DNA of 33,018 nucleotides, taken from contig JAGWKM010000013.1 in the NCBI GenBank assembly GCA_028865305.1, positions 1 to 33,018 on the forward strand. Reading direction: 5' to 3'. This stretch comes from Patescibacteria group bacterium (GTDB lineage Bacteria > Patescibacteriota > Minisyncoccia > UBA6257 > 2-01-FULL-56-20). The notes below the pieces were generated by a model. It ran no database searches. It had not been told where the DNA came from and was given only the letters and a program-made list of their open reading frames with translations. Position 1 is the first letter of the stretch. Each line of letters starts with the position of its first letter. The position numbers were made by a program, and so were the translations under genes. Shown piece by piece: positions 20,597 through 28,224 of the stretch.

Positions 20597-21267
20597 ACGC
20601 CGGCCTTTCCAATCTTGCATTCATCAAGTCCCAATTGCTTGCAGCCGCCTTGCGCGCGAGCACGGATTACGATGCGCAGATTCAGGCTCTTGGCTTGGGG
20701 ATTACCTCGCAGATGGAACGGTATTGCAACCGCAAATTCATGCGGACCGTCGGGGCCGTGGATGTCTTTCCTGCCGATCGCGTTCAATTCCTTTTGACTT
20801 TCTCCCCGGTGGAAATCGTCACCGGAGCCGCTGTGAAGCAGGATGAAACCGATGGCTTCATCAATCAGCTCAACAATCCTGAACCATTCATACGAATCAT
20901 TGACTACAACAACGGGATGGTGGATTGCGGAAGCACGGACGTGGGGAAAGAATGGCAGCAGGTGCAGTTCTCCTACACTGGCGGATATTTTTGGGAACAG
21001 CAAGAGCCCACGATCAACGGCGTGGCCAATCCTGCATATCCCACCGCCGTCCCGGCCACGGCATTCCTTTTGCCTAACGATTTGCTCCTCGCCTGGATTC
21101 TGCAATGCAAATACGTCTGGCAGATTTTCGATCCGCTGAATACCAAGATCGCCGCCGGCCAGGAAAGCGGGCCGCGCGCGATTGCGCAGCAAGTGATGGG
21201 AGACCTGGACCTTCTTCCGGCGGTCCAAAAAATGATCGCGCAATACGTGCGCTACGGACTGGTATGA
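20593..21267 (+). CDS. head-tail connector protein (gp6-like adaptor)
   Basis: This 224-aa protein contains LGITSQMERYCNRKFMRTVG followed by FPADRVQFLLTFSPVEIVTG, the 'helix, conserved R-F, strand' start of gp6/gp15-type adaptors that form the ring below the portal. The C-terminal helix (LLLAWILQCKYVWQIFDPLN) fits the family's last helix. It is followed by a gpG/gp10-type gene, as in many siphophages. An insert of about 60 residues in the middle makes it longer than HK97 gp6 (about 110 aa). Confidence 0.7.
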   Translation: MNAGLSNLAFIKSQLLAAALRASTDYDAQIQALGLGITSQMERYCNRKFMRTVGAVDVFPADRVQFLLTFSPVEIVTGAAVKQDETDGFINQLNNPEPFIRIIDYNNGMVDCGSTDVGKEWQQVQFSYTGGYFWEQQEPTINGVANPAYPTAVPATAFLLPNDLLLAWILQCKYVWQIFDPLNTKIAAGQESGPRAIAQQVMGDLDLLPAVQKMIAQYVRYGLV

Positions 21268-21746
21268 ATACGGCCAATATTACCATTTCAGGCGATGCAC
21301 AGGCTTACCTGGGCAAACTGAAATCTCCTGGCATTGTCCTGGCGAGCCTGAGCAAGGCGTTGGCCCAGGAGAACCAATTGACGATTGCCCACGTCGTCCG
21401 CAAATACCTTTCCTTTCCGCGCACCGGCCCCACGCAACCCACCGGCTTGCGGGTGATCACTGGCAGGCTTCGCGGAGCCGCACGGGCCACAGAACCGCGC
21501 CTGCTCGACGGCTTGTTGAGCAGCAGCCTGGGCAGTTTTGTGAAATATGCCGAATCCCAGGAATTCGGCGCGGACATTCCCAGCCGGCCCACGCGCAGCA
21601 AACGTCCCAAGTGGGCAAAAAAACATCCCACAACCAAAGCGTTCTCGATCACTGGACGGCATATGTTCTGGCGCGGCTTGCAGGATCGGCTGCCGGATTA
21701 TTCCCAGGCGCTGAGCGCGAGCATTCTAAATTTGAAGGAGAATTGA
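21264..21746 (+). CDS. neck/tail completion protein (HK97 gp10 or Mu gpG type)
   Basis: This 160-aa protein begins MNTANITISGDAQAYLGKLK; the longer frame from 21105 is a shadow of the connector gene. TGRLRGAARAT and YAESQEFGADIPSRPTRSKR match the tail-completion pattern in which a small beta domain carries 'Y...E.G....PARP.'. Such proteins form the stopper or tail-joining ring. The ATG overlaps the connector stop (ATGA), and the gene ends one base before the next ATG. Confidence 0.65.
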   Translation: MNTANITISGDAQAYLGKLKSPGIVLASLSKALAQENQLTIAHVVRKYLSFPRTGPTQPTGLRVITGRLRGAARATEPRLLDGLLSSSLGSFVKYAESQEFGADIPSRPTRSKRPKWAKKHPTTKAFSITGRHMFWRGLQDRLPDYSQALSASILNLKEN

Positions 21747-21747
21747 T

Positions 21748-22476
21748 ATGAGCGATGCCACTTTCCTACGCGATTTGCAAAACCATTGCCAGGCCAAGCT
21801 GCTCAGTGAAGCCGGGCTGTCCAAAGTGGTGATCGTCTGCCAGCGCAACCAGGTGCTCCTCGATGTGGCCAGCCGCCAGGCTCCGCACCTGGGCTTGCGC
21901 AATGGCTACACCGGAGCCGGCATCCAAATCGGCCTGCCCAGCGCGGAGCCGACAGACGACGATATTCCAGGAGCCCAATTCTGGGCCAAGCTCCCGATCA
22001 GCATCCTCGTGAAGGATGATATTTCCCTGGTCGTCAGCAACGGCGCCGGGATCACGGCGGAAGAGATCGTTTATTGGGTCTGGCGATACCTCAGCCAATT
22101 CCTGAACCAATACCTTGGCAGCGGCAATTGGACGGTGGCTGGGTTCGATCCCATCGAAGACCAAGCCGGTGCATACGGCTACATGATGGTACTGCAGGTC
22201 CGGCGCGCCGACGATCAGCCGCCCAAATGCAGCAATGTGACCGGAGCATGGAATGCCGGAAGCATCGTCCTGCAATGCACCACGCCCGGCGCGACCATCT
22301 ATTATACCACGGATGGTTCCTTCCCCGGCCCTTGGGTGGCGCAGGAAGGCATTGCGGCCAATACCAGCCAGCAATATGCGGCGCCGGTGGCCGTGGCCAG
22401 CGGCACGGTCGTCCTGGCGGCAGCCTGGGCCAACGGATTTGACGGCAGCGACGTGTGGGCTTTCACCGCACCATAA
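21748..22476 (+). CDS. tail terminator-like protein with a C-terminal CHB_HEX (Fn3-like) domain
   Basis: This 242-aa protein has an N-terminal part (residues 1-155; FLRDLQNHCQAKLLSEAGLS, AEEIVYWVWRYLSQFLNQYL, GYMMVLQVRR) that fits a tail-terminator or minor neck protein by size and place. Residues about 165-242 (GSIVLQCTTPGATIYYTTDG and the strand pattern after it) are a chitobiase/beta-hexosaminidase C-terminal-type beta-sandwich, marked by 'TPGATIYYTTDGS.P'. Such domains occur on secreted enzymes and may bind sugar. It precedes the tail-tube gene. Confidence 0.68.
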   Translation: MSDATFLRDLQNHCQAKLLSEAGLSKVVIVCQRNQVLLDVASRQAPHLGLRNGYTGAGIQIGLPSAEPTDDDIPGAQFWAKLPISILVKDDISLVVSNGAGITAEEIVYWVWRYLSQFLNQYLGSGNWTVAGFDPIEDQAGAYGYMMVLQVRRADDQPPKCSNVTGAWNAGSIVLQCTTPGATIYYTTDGSFPGPWVAQEGIAANTSQQYAAPVAVASGTVVLAAAWANGFDGSDVWAFTAP

Positions 22477-22497
22477 CCATGAACCAAACAAAAATAA

Positions 22498-23442
22498 ATG
22501 AACTCCTCTAACGTACTTATTGGGCCAGGTTATGCGACCTGGAATGGCGGTAATTTCCGCTTTGCCGATGGCGGGATCAAAGCGCGATTCCTAAAGAATT
22601 TCCGCGAAATTTCAGCGGAAGAATTCGGGCGATTCGACAGCATTGAAACCGGGCGAATGATCGAAGTCACCGGACGACTCTGGTCCGGCTGGGAAAACTT
22701 GAACCTGATCATTCCCGCCGCTGCCACCAGCCCGACCATCGGATCGAAATTGTTCGGCACCGCGCCCCTGGCCCTGGTGATCAACGGCCAGGACGGCAGC
22801 CGCTTGACCGTGGTGAATGCCCAAATCACCAAGATGAGCAATCTCCAACTCAGCGTGAGCAAGGAATTGTTCTCAAGCGATATTACCTTCACCGGCCTGA
22901 TCCTTCCCGGCAACGCGCCCGCGACCGCTGGCAGTTATTATACTTACGCCATCGGCGAGGCCTATGCTCCGCCCGCTTTCACGAAAGCGAATTTTGCCGC
23001 GCCCACCATTGCCGCGACCTGGGCAGCGGTCCTGCCGAATGCCGGCGTCAGCCTCCAGAATTTCAATTTCAAGAACGGCGTGGCCGTGGATTGGAAATGG
23101 GACCTGGACTACGAACCCTGCACCGTGGACGGGTTTGGCGCATTGGATGCCATTGTCACCGGATTCGAGGCCAGCGCAAAAGGCATTCCCATTGGCGCGC
23201 TCGAAGTGGACGTGGCCAGCGCAATGGCCCCGCCGCAAGCGTTGGGCGTCCTTGAAAGCACGAACGGCGGCAACCTGGTGCTCACCTTCGGCGCGCATAG
23301 CGTGACGCTTTATAGCGCCTTCCTGAGCGCGAACGATGGCTTTGCCTGGTCGAGAAAAAACAATCGTATTGGTGACCTCACCTGGCGCACCACGGTGCCA
23401 TTTGCCGCTGGATTGGCCACCGCTCGCGCCGCCGCCGCCTAA
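22498..23442 (+). CDS. major tail tube protein (siphovirus type)
   Basis: This 314-aa, beta-rich protein contains GGIKARFLKNFREISAEEFG, GRMIEVTGRLWSGWENLNLI, GKSVTL-like strands and a regular succession of Gly/Ala-rich turns. No tail-sheath gene occurs beside it, and the neighbours (neck proteins before, tail proteins after) fit. The duplication of two tube-like halves (about 1-150 and 160-300) is possible, since the length is roughly twice a minimal tube domain. The assignment rests mainly on size, composition and synteny, not on a diagnostic motif. Confidence 0.65.
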   Translation: MNSSNVLIGPGYATWNGGNFRFADGGIKARFLKNFREISAEEFGRFDSIETGRMIEVTGRLWSGWENLNLIIPAAATSPTIGSKLFGTAPLALVINGQDGSRLTVVNAQITKMSNLQLSVSKELFSSDITFTGLILPGNAPATAGSYYTYAIGEAYAPPAFTKANFAAPTIAATWAAVLPNAGVSLQNFNFKNGVAVDWKWDLDYEPCTVDGFGALDAIVTGFEASAKGIPIGALEVDVASAMAPPQALGVLESTNGGNLVLTFGAHSVTLYSAFLSANDGFAWSRKNNRIGDLTWRTTVPFAAGLATARAAAA

Positions 23443-23453
23443 GCCGCATCGCC

Positions 23454-23870
23454 ATGGACGTGCAAGCCTACAACTCCGAGTTGACACCGCCCCGGGCCAT
23501 CAGCCTGGGCGCGGTGGCCCTCGGCGTGTGGGCCAGCGGCTTTCGCCGGAGCCAGGAGCGCACCATCCAAGTCAGCAAACCCATCAACGCCCCAGCTCCC
23601 AATCTTTTCGACCGCCTGACCCTCCTGGAAAACTTCCAATTCGCGGCAGCTCAGAGCTTCGGCCTGCTCGGGGATGCCCTTTCAAATATGGGAACCTGGC
23701 CAGGACAAGTCCCCACGCTGGCCCATCTCAGTTTCACCCAGGGGAACCAGACCGTCTGGCTGGGGAACGCCGGCATCAGCAAAATCGAGCTTCACGAAAA
23801 ATCCGGCAACCTGGTGACCTGGTCCTACACCATTATTGGAGGAACCTGGTCGGCAAATAAACCCTTCTAA
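23454..23870 (+). CDS. tail-associated hypothetical protein
   Basis: This 138-aa protein begins MDVQAYNSELTPPRAISLGA. It is beta-rich without a signal peptide, with ISKIELHEKSGNLVTWSYTI resembling a virion beta-sandwich strand pattern. It lies between tail tube and fibre genes, where chaperone or minor tail proteins are found. No family is recognised. Confidence 0.6.
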   Translation: MDVQAYNSELTPPRAISLGAVALGVWASGFRRSQERTIQVSKPINAPAPNLFDRLTLLENFQFAAAQSFGLLGDALSNMGTWPGQVPTLAHLSFTQGNQTVWLGNAGISKIELHEKSGNLVTWSYTIIGGTWSANKPF

Positions 23871-23872
23871 AT

Positions 23873-24607
23873 ATGGCCATCGCACTCACAGCCCAACGCA
23901 TTCGGTTCGCCGTGGATGCCAGCAATCCTTTCGGCGCCAACCCGCTGAACCTGCTCAACAATGGCCCCATTGCCATCCCCAGCGGCAGCAGCGTTCAATT
24001 CGAGCTGCAATTCTATTTCCAGCAACTCGCCGATGCCACCCTCCTGGACCTCACCCAATTTTCCAGCATAGATATTTCCATCCAGGACAATAGCGACCCG
24101 CACAACGCCACCATCTACTTCACCGAATCCGTCGGCTCGGCCAATTTCAACGCCGGAGCAACAACCGCTCAATGGCTCGCCGGGACGGCCCAGCACATCA
24201 CCGCGCCGATCAGTAGCGCGAACAATGTCATCCCGCCAGCGGCCACCAGCTATTGGATCGTGGTCTATGGAATCAGCACCGATGCGAATGCCGACAAAGT
24301 CCTGCTCTTCGCCGCCAACATCCAGGGAAAAGACTCCGGCATACCGACCGCGCTCAACCCGCTCAGCGCCGGTTTCAAGGCTGGAAACAAATTGAGTTTC
24401 GTTTGCGCGGACACCCTCACCCGCGACGTGCAAATTGCCGCAGGCCCGGGCGGTATCTGGGTCACAACCGTGAACCAGGTAGGCTACAACGGCCCCGGCC
24501 AAGCCATATTCAGCCTATATTGCGCTGACGGCCTTTGGCGCGATCTCAGTCTCCAGGCCGAAAATGGCCAGTGGGTTCTGGCCCTCAACCAAAACGGACA
24601 TTCCTGA
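23873..24607 (+). CDS. tail or fibre structural protein
   Basis: This 244-aa protein begins MAIALTAQRIRFAVDASNPF. It is rich in Asn, Ser, Ala and Ile, without a signal peptide, and made of short strands (SSVQFELQFYFQQLADATLL, TYFTESVGS-like segments, SYWIVVYGISTDANADKVLL). The N-terminal half resembles a fibre attachment domain and the C-terminal half (YNGPGQAIFSLYCADGLWRD) a globular tip. It lies 2 bp after the preceding gene and is followed closely by the exported fibre-like protein. A role in the distal tail is inferred from position. Confidence 0.58.
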   Translation: MAIALTAQRIRFAVDASNPFGANPLNLLNNGPIAIPSGSSVQFELQFYFQQLADATLLDLTQFSSIDISIQDNSDPHNATIYFTESVGSANFNAGATTAQWLAGTAQHITAPISSANNVIPPAATSYWIVVYGISTDANADKVLLFAANIQGKDSGIPTALNPLSAGFKAGNKLSFVCADTLTRDVQIAAGPGGIWVTTVNQVGYNGPGQAIFSLYCADGLWRDLSLQAENGQWVLALNQNGHS

Positions 24608-24610
24608 CCT

Positions 24611-25993
24611 ATGAAACTCCCTTTAAACCTTCTTGCAGCCACTTTGCTTGCCTTTGCAGCCAGCGCGCAAACCAACTATTTCGGCGTCTATTCAGATTCC
24701 AACTACAACATCCTGCCCGGCTACACCATCCCCGTGGCCCAAGTGATCGGCGCGACGAATGCCCTCACCAACTACACCACGCTTTCCAGTTTCCAATCCC
24801 TGACCAACGGTGGTATCGCCAGCCTCACCAATGTGACCGCCCTCGGCACCATCCTCACCAATCTGGGCGAGACGGTATTCCCGGCATGGCCCACGCTCTC
24901 CACCGGCAACAACAGCCTGCAATGGGGCGGCCTGAGCAACACCATCGGCCTCAGCACACCGGTGATGGACAATGCGGAGATCGTCGGTGGCAAAAGCAAC
25001 ACCATCACCAGCTATTCCATCGCGCCAGGCATTTTCGGCGGCATCCAAAACACCATCAACGGCGGAAATTGGGCAGCAATCATTGGTGGACAGAACAATT
25101 CACTCCAGGGCTCCGGCGATCTCATTGCAGGCAGCATCTCAAGCCTCATTTTTTCGGGGACAAACTCTTCGATCCTGGGAGGGAGCAATAACATCATCGC
25201 ACTCGGCAGCCAGAGCGTCATCGCCGGAGGGGGTTTCAATACCGTTGGTCAGGAATATGGCTATCGCGGTGTTTACGACGGGCCTTACGAAGCGGATTAT
25301 TCCTTCGCCGCAGGCCGTGGAGCATGGCCGATCTTTGGTGGCAGCTTTATCTGGGCCGACAACGAAGGCACCAACGGAACCATACGCAACACCACCACCA
25401 ACCAATTCATCATCCGCGCCCAAAACGGCGTTGGCATCAACACCAACAATCCCGGCGCCAACGCGCTCCTGGTGAATGGACCCGTGGACATCGAACCCGG
25501 CACACTCACCCTGGGAGGCACCAACGTGATGACCCTGTTCAGCCCCACAATCACCAGCAATGCGCTCAACGCCCAATGGAATGCCAATCTGCAAGCGACC
25601 ACCAACGGCCTGGCGGCGATGATCAATATCAACAGCAACGGCATCACCACGCTGAGTAATGTCTGGCTGGTTGGCTCGAATATCCTCTGGCAATACACCG
25701 AATCCTCCAGCAATTCGCTCTGGTTGAACAGCAAGCCCAGCAAAGCCTTCACTGCAACCCTCCCGGCAACCTACTCAAGCATCGGCATCGCCTTCACCAC
25801 TCCATTGATGCCGGACGCCAATTACAGCGTGAGTTTATTGCCGCAAGACAGCACCACAGCAGGAGCTGCAGCCGCCGGCATGCAATGGTATGTCGGCTCC
25901 AAATCCGCCAGCGGATTCAGCATCTACGTCCCGTTTGCCACGAATACTTTCAACCTGAATTTCGACTGCATCGTCCACGAAAACACCCAATAA
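24611..25993 (+). CDS. exported fibre-like protein with YadA-type head repeats
   Basis: This 460-aa precursor begins MKLPLNLLAATLLAFAASAQ, a clean Sec signal peptide with probable cleavage after ASA. Residues about 118-215 hold repeats of the type 'GG.NN.I...S.. I.GG.NN.I' (GGKSNTITSYSIAPGIFGGI, NTINGGNWAAIIGGQNNSLQ), as in the left-handed beta roll of trimeric autotransporter heads. The C-terminal part is a beta domain (VSLLPQDSTTAGAAAAGMQW). Fibre proteins with this repeat attach to surfaces. A secretion signal on a phage tail fibre is unusual, so a surface role on the infected host is an alternative. Confidence 0.7.
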   Translation: MKLPLNLLAATLLAFAASAQTNYFGVYSDSNYNILPGYTIPVAQVIGATNALTNYTTLSSFQSLTNGGIASLTNVTALGTILTNLGETVFPAWPTLSTGNNSLQWGGLSNTIGLSTPVMDNAEIVGGKSNTITSYSIAPGIFGGIQNTINGGNWAAIIGGQNNSLQGSGDLIAGSISSLIFSGTNSSILGGSNNIIALGSQSVIAGGGFNTVGQEYGYRGVYDGPYEADYSFAAGRGAWPIFGGSFIWADNEGTNGTIRNTTTNQFIIRAQNGVGINTNNPGANALLVNGPVDIEPGTLTLGGTNVMTLFSPTITSNALNAQWNANLQATTNGLAAMININSNGITTLSNVWLVGSNILWQYTESSSNSLWLNSKPSKAFTATLPATYSSIGIAFTTPLMPDANYSVSLLPQDSTTAGAAAAGMQWYVGSKSASGFSIYVPFATNTFNLNFDCIVHENTQ

Positions 25994-25995
25994 CC

Positions 25996-27834
25996 ATGAA
26001 AAAATTTCTCAGCCAGGTCCTTTTCATTTTTTCCTTCATCCTTCTTATTTTTGACTTTACCTGCTCGGGCCAGGTCAACAGCATCACCGTGCTGGCCACC
26101 ACCAACGGAGTCTTGCTCGCGCCGACGAATATTTTCCCCGCCAACATCGCCGCCCTGACCAACGCCCTGAATTCAGCAGGCTATTCCTCCGGCGGAGGGG
26201 GAAGCGGGGGATCGGCCACCAACGTCTATTTGTCGAACGGAGGGACCAACCTTGTCATCGTCACCAACTCCCCCGGAAATTGGACCATCAACACCTCGAC
26301 CAATGTTTCCCTCACCGGCTTATTCACTGGCAATTTCCTCGGCTTCGGAGGCGGCGTCACTGGAATCTATTCCAGCAGCATCGTTGGCTCGGTGGCCAGT
26401 GCGCTTCTCGCAAATACTGCGAGCTATGCAACCAATGCCGGCAGCGCAACGAATATCACCGGAGCGACAGGATCGGGTCTCGATGTTGGTGGAATTTTCT
26501 CTGGATCGTTCGCAGGAACCGGAGGCCAGCTCGTGGGTTTAACCGGGGCCAATGTGGTTGGATCAGTTGGATCGGCCACAAACGCCCAGAACGCCACCAA
26601 CATTTACGGCGCCGGATTGGTGACCATGACCAACGCCGCCTTGACCGTGTTCACAAATTCCATCTTGCCAGGGAACCAGATTTCCGCACCTTTATCTCTT
26701 CAATCCGGGGTCACCTTGTCCATCCAGACGAATGGATCGAATCCTTATTTTATTTCAACAAATTGGTTTGGATTGTTGGAAAGTCAAAACACCGCTGGTG
26801 ATCCTCATGGCATTACAAATTCTAGTTTTGTTTCTCTTTACTGCGGCTACCCAACAAATGTTTTATCCTTCGGTTACCTCAATTCGTATGTGGGGTATAC
26901 GGCAGTCCACACGCCAGGTTATCCTGCGCAAACAGAGGAGGAAAGGATGAGAATCAAAATCTTTGGTCAAAGCCTCGGGTTGTGGATGGAAGATGGCAAT
27001 TTCTGGTATTTGAGCGACCCTGTTTTTGGAACACCGCAGAATTGGGTTCCAGTAAATGAGCCATCATTTGGGAATCAACTTTTTTACACATTTTCTTGGC
27101 CGGTGTCGGGGTTCCATACTTTGTATTTGCACCTGAATGGTGGAAATGTCTGCGGGGTTTTTGTTCCCTCAACCAATTCATTTGTCAATGTCCCGCACCC
27201 GACAATGACGGGCATCATCGTCGGCGATAGCGTCACTGACGGCGCAGCAGGTTATGGGGGCCATCAACTGTGGGGGGCACAGTTGGAAGATAATTTGATC
27301 GATTACGGGATCAACCTTGTACCTCAAGGAGAGGGCGGTACTGGATATATTACCACCAATTTATGGGGTTCTGCCGTGGCTGGTGTCCCTTTCATTCAGC
27401 GGCTCACCAACAATATTGCCGCATTTAATCCGAATTTTGTGATTTGGGCGGGAGGAATCAATGATCCGACCAACGGACTTTTCAGCGCCGCCACCAACTG
27501 CTACGGAAGCCTTAAAGCTCTTTTACCAAACTGCAAACAGCTTGTGATCGCTCCTTGGGGCGATTTCAACAATGCTTGGGACTACACAAATTGGGATCAG
27601 ATCATAAGCAATGCCGCTGCAGTGTATGGTTTACCGGTGATTTACCCAGATTATTCAGCCGCGAGCGCCTGGATTTCAGGCTCCTATAATGTCCCAGGTA
27701 GTGGGAATGCGGTCACTTACGCCAGCGGCAATGGGCCTCACCCCAATGCGCTCGGACACCAGTTTTATGCGAGAATGCTTCAAAATTTTGTTCTGACTAA
27801 CCTTTTGACTAACGCAACGCCAATTCTTTGGTAG
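25996..27834 (+). CDS. exported fibre-like protein with C-terminal SGNH/GDSL esterase
   Basis: This 612-aa precursor starts at the ATG at 25996 with MKKFLSQVLFIFSFILLIFD, a long signal peptide or anchor. Residues about 50-240 are Asn/Thr/Gly-rich repeats with fibre-like periodicity (SATNITGATGSGLDVGGIFS). Residues about 405-600 are an SGNH hydrolase: GDSVTDG with Ser412, GGIND with Asn489, and HPNALGH with His582. The usual Asp three residues before that His is Asn579. SGNH enzymes on tail fibres deacetylate or de-esterify surface polysaccharides. From about 26700 onward the DNA is richer in A and T than before, suggesting the enzyme half was acquired separately. Confidence 0.8.
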   Translation: MKKFLSQVLFIFSFILLIFDFTCSGQVNSITVLATTNGVLLAPTNIFPANIAALTNALNSAGYSSGGGGSGGSATNVYLSNGGTNLVIVTNSPGNWTINTSTNVSLTGLFTGNFLGFGGGVTGIYSSSIVGSVASALLANTASYATNAGSATNITGATGSGLDVGGIFSGSFAGTGGQLVGLTGANVVGSVGSATNAQNATNIYGAGLVTMTNAALTVFTNSILPGNQISAPLSLQSGVTLSIQTNGSNPYFISTNWFGLLESQNTAGDPHGITNSSFVSLYCGYPTNVLSFGYLNSYVGYTAVHTPGYPAQTEEERMRIKIFGQSLGLWMEDGNFWYLSDPVFGTPQNWVPVNEPSFGNQLFYTFSWPVSGFHTLYLHLNGGNVCGVFVPSTNSFVNVPHPTMTGIIVGDSVTDGAAGYGGHQLWGAQLEDNLIDYGINLVPQGEGGTGYITTNLWGSAVAGVPFIQRLTNNIAAFNPNFVIWAGGINDPTNGLFSAATNCYGSLKALLPNCKQLVIAPWGDFNNAWDYTNWDQIISNAAAVYGLPVIYPDYSAASAWISGSYNVPGSGNAVTYASGNGPHPNALGHQFYARMLQNFVLTNLLTNATPILW

Positions 27835-27858
27835 AAAAATCTGGGTGTGATTTAATTT

Positions 27859-28185
27859 ATGAATCTTCCCTTCTTGATCCTCCTTTTGATTTGTGTGGGT
27901 TGCGATGGTCAATCCATTGCCCCACCGGGACAAATTGTTGAACTCACCAATATGGTTCCGGCCCTATTTCCTACGGTTCAACAACCAGTGTCTGGGACAA
28001 TTTCCTGGAGAAACTCAATAGCGCGCACGAATGCTTTCAGTGTGCTTTATCACTCAGAAGATTTGAAAAACTGGACCGCGATCTGGAGCAACCCGATGCA
28101 ACTCCAAATGAGCGTGCAAGTCCTGGATGAAAATTCAAATGACTTTTTCAGGGTGGCAAATGAAATTCCGGGCATGACGCACTGA
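27859..28185 (+). CDS. small lipoprotein-like exported protein
   Basis: This 108-aa protein begins MNLPFLILLLICVGCDGQSI; the Cys15 after a hydrophobic core resembles a lipobox, though the -3 position is not ideal. The mature part has SEDLKNWTAIWSNPM and NDFFRVANE, the 'S.DL.NW ... F.RV' module common in secreted proteins of Verrucomicrobia-like bacteria. It may have been taken from such a host. It is AT-rich like the end of the preceding gene. A role in superinfection exclusion or surface display is possible but unsupported. Confidence 0.62.
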   Translation: MNLPFLILLLICVGCDGQSIAPPGQIVELTNMVPALFPTVQQPVSGTISWRNSIARTNAFSVLYHSEDLKNWTAIWSNPMQLQMSVQVLDENSNDFFRVANEIPGMTH

Positions 28186-28224
28186 CCCTTTTTCCTTTTT
28201 CCTTCAACCTTTTTCCTTTCCTTT
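28186..28224 (+). promoter_or_regulatory. polypyrimidine leader before the tape-measure gene
   Basis: A 39-base stretch contains only two purines (repeats of CCTTTTT) and runs directly into the ATG at 28225. No SD is present. It could act as an unstructured, S1-binding type of ribosome entry region. Confidence 0.4.
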
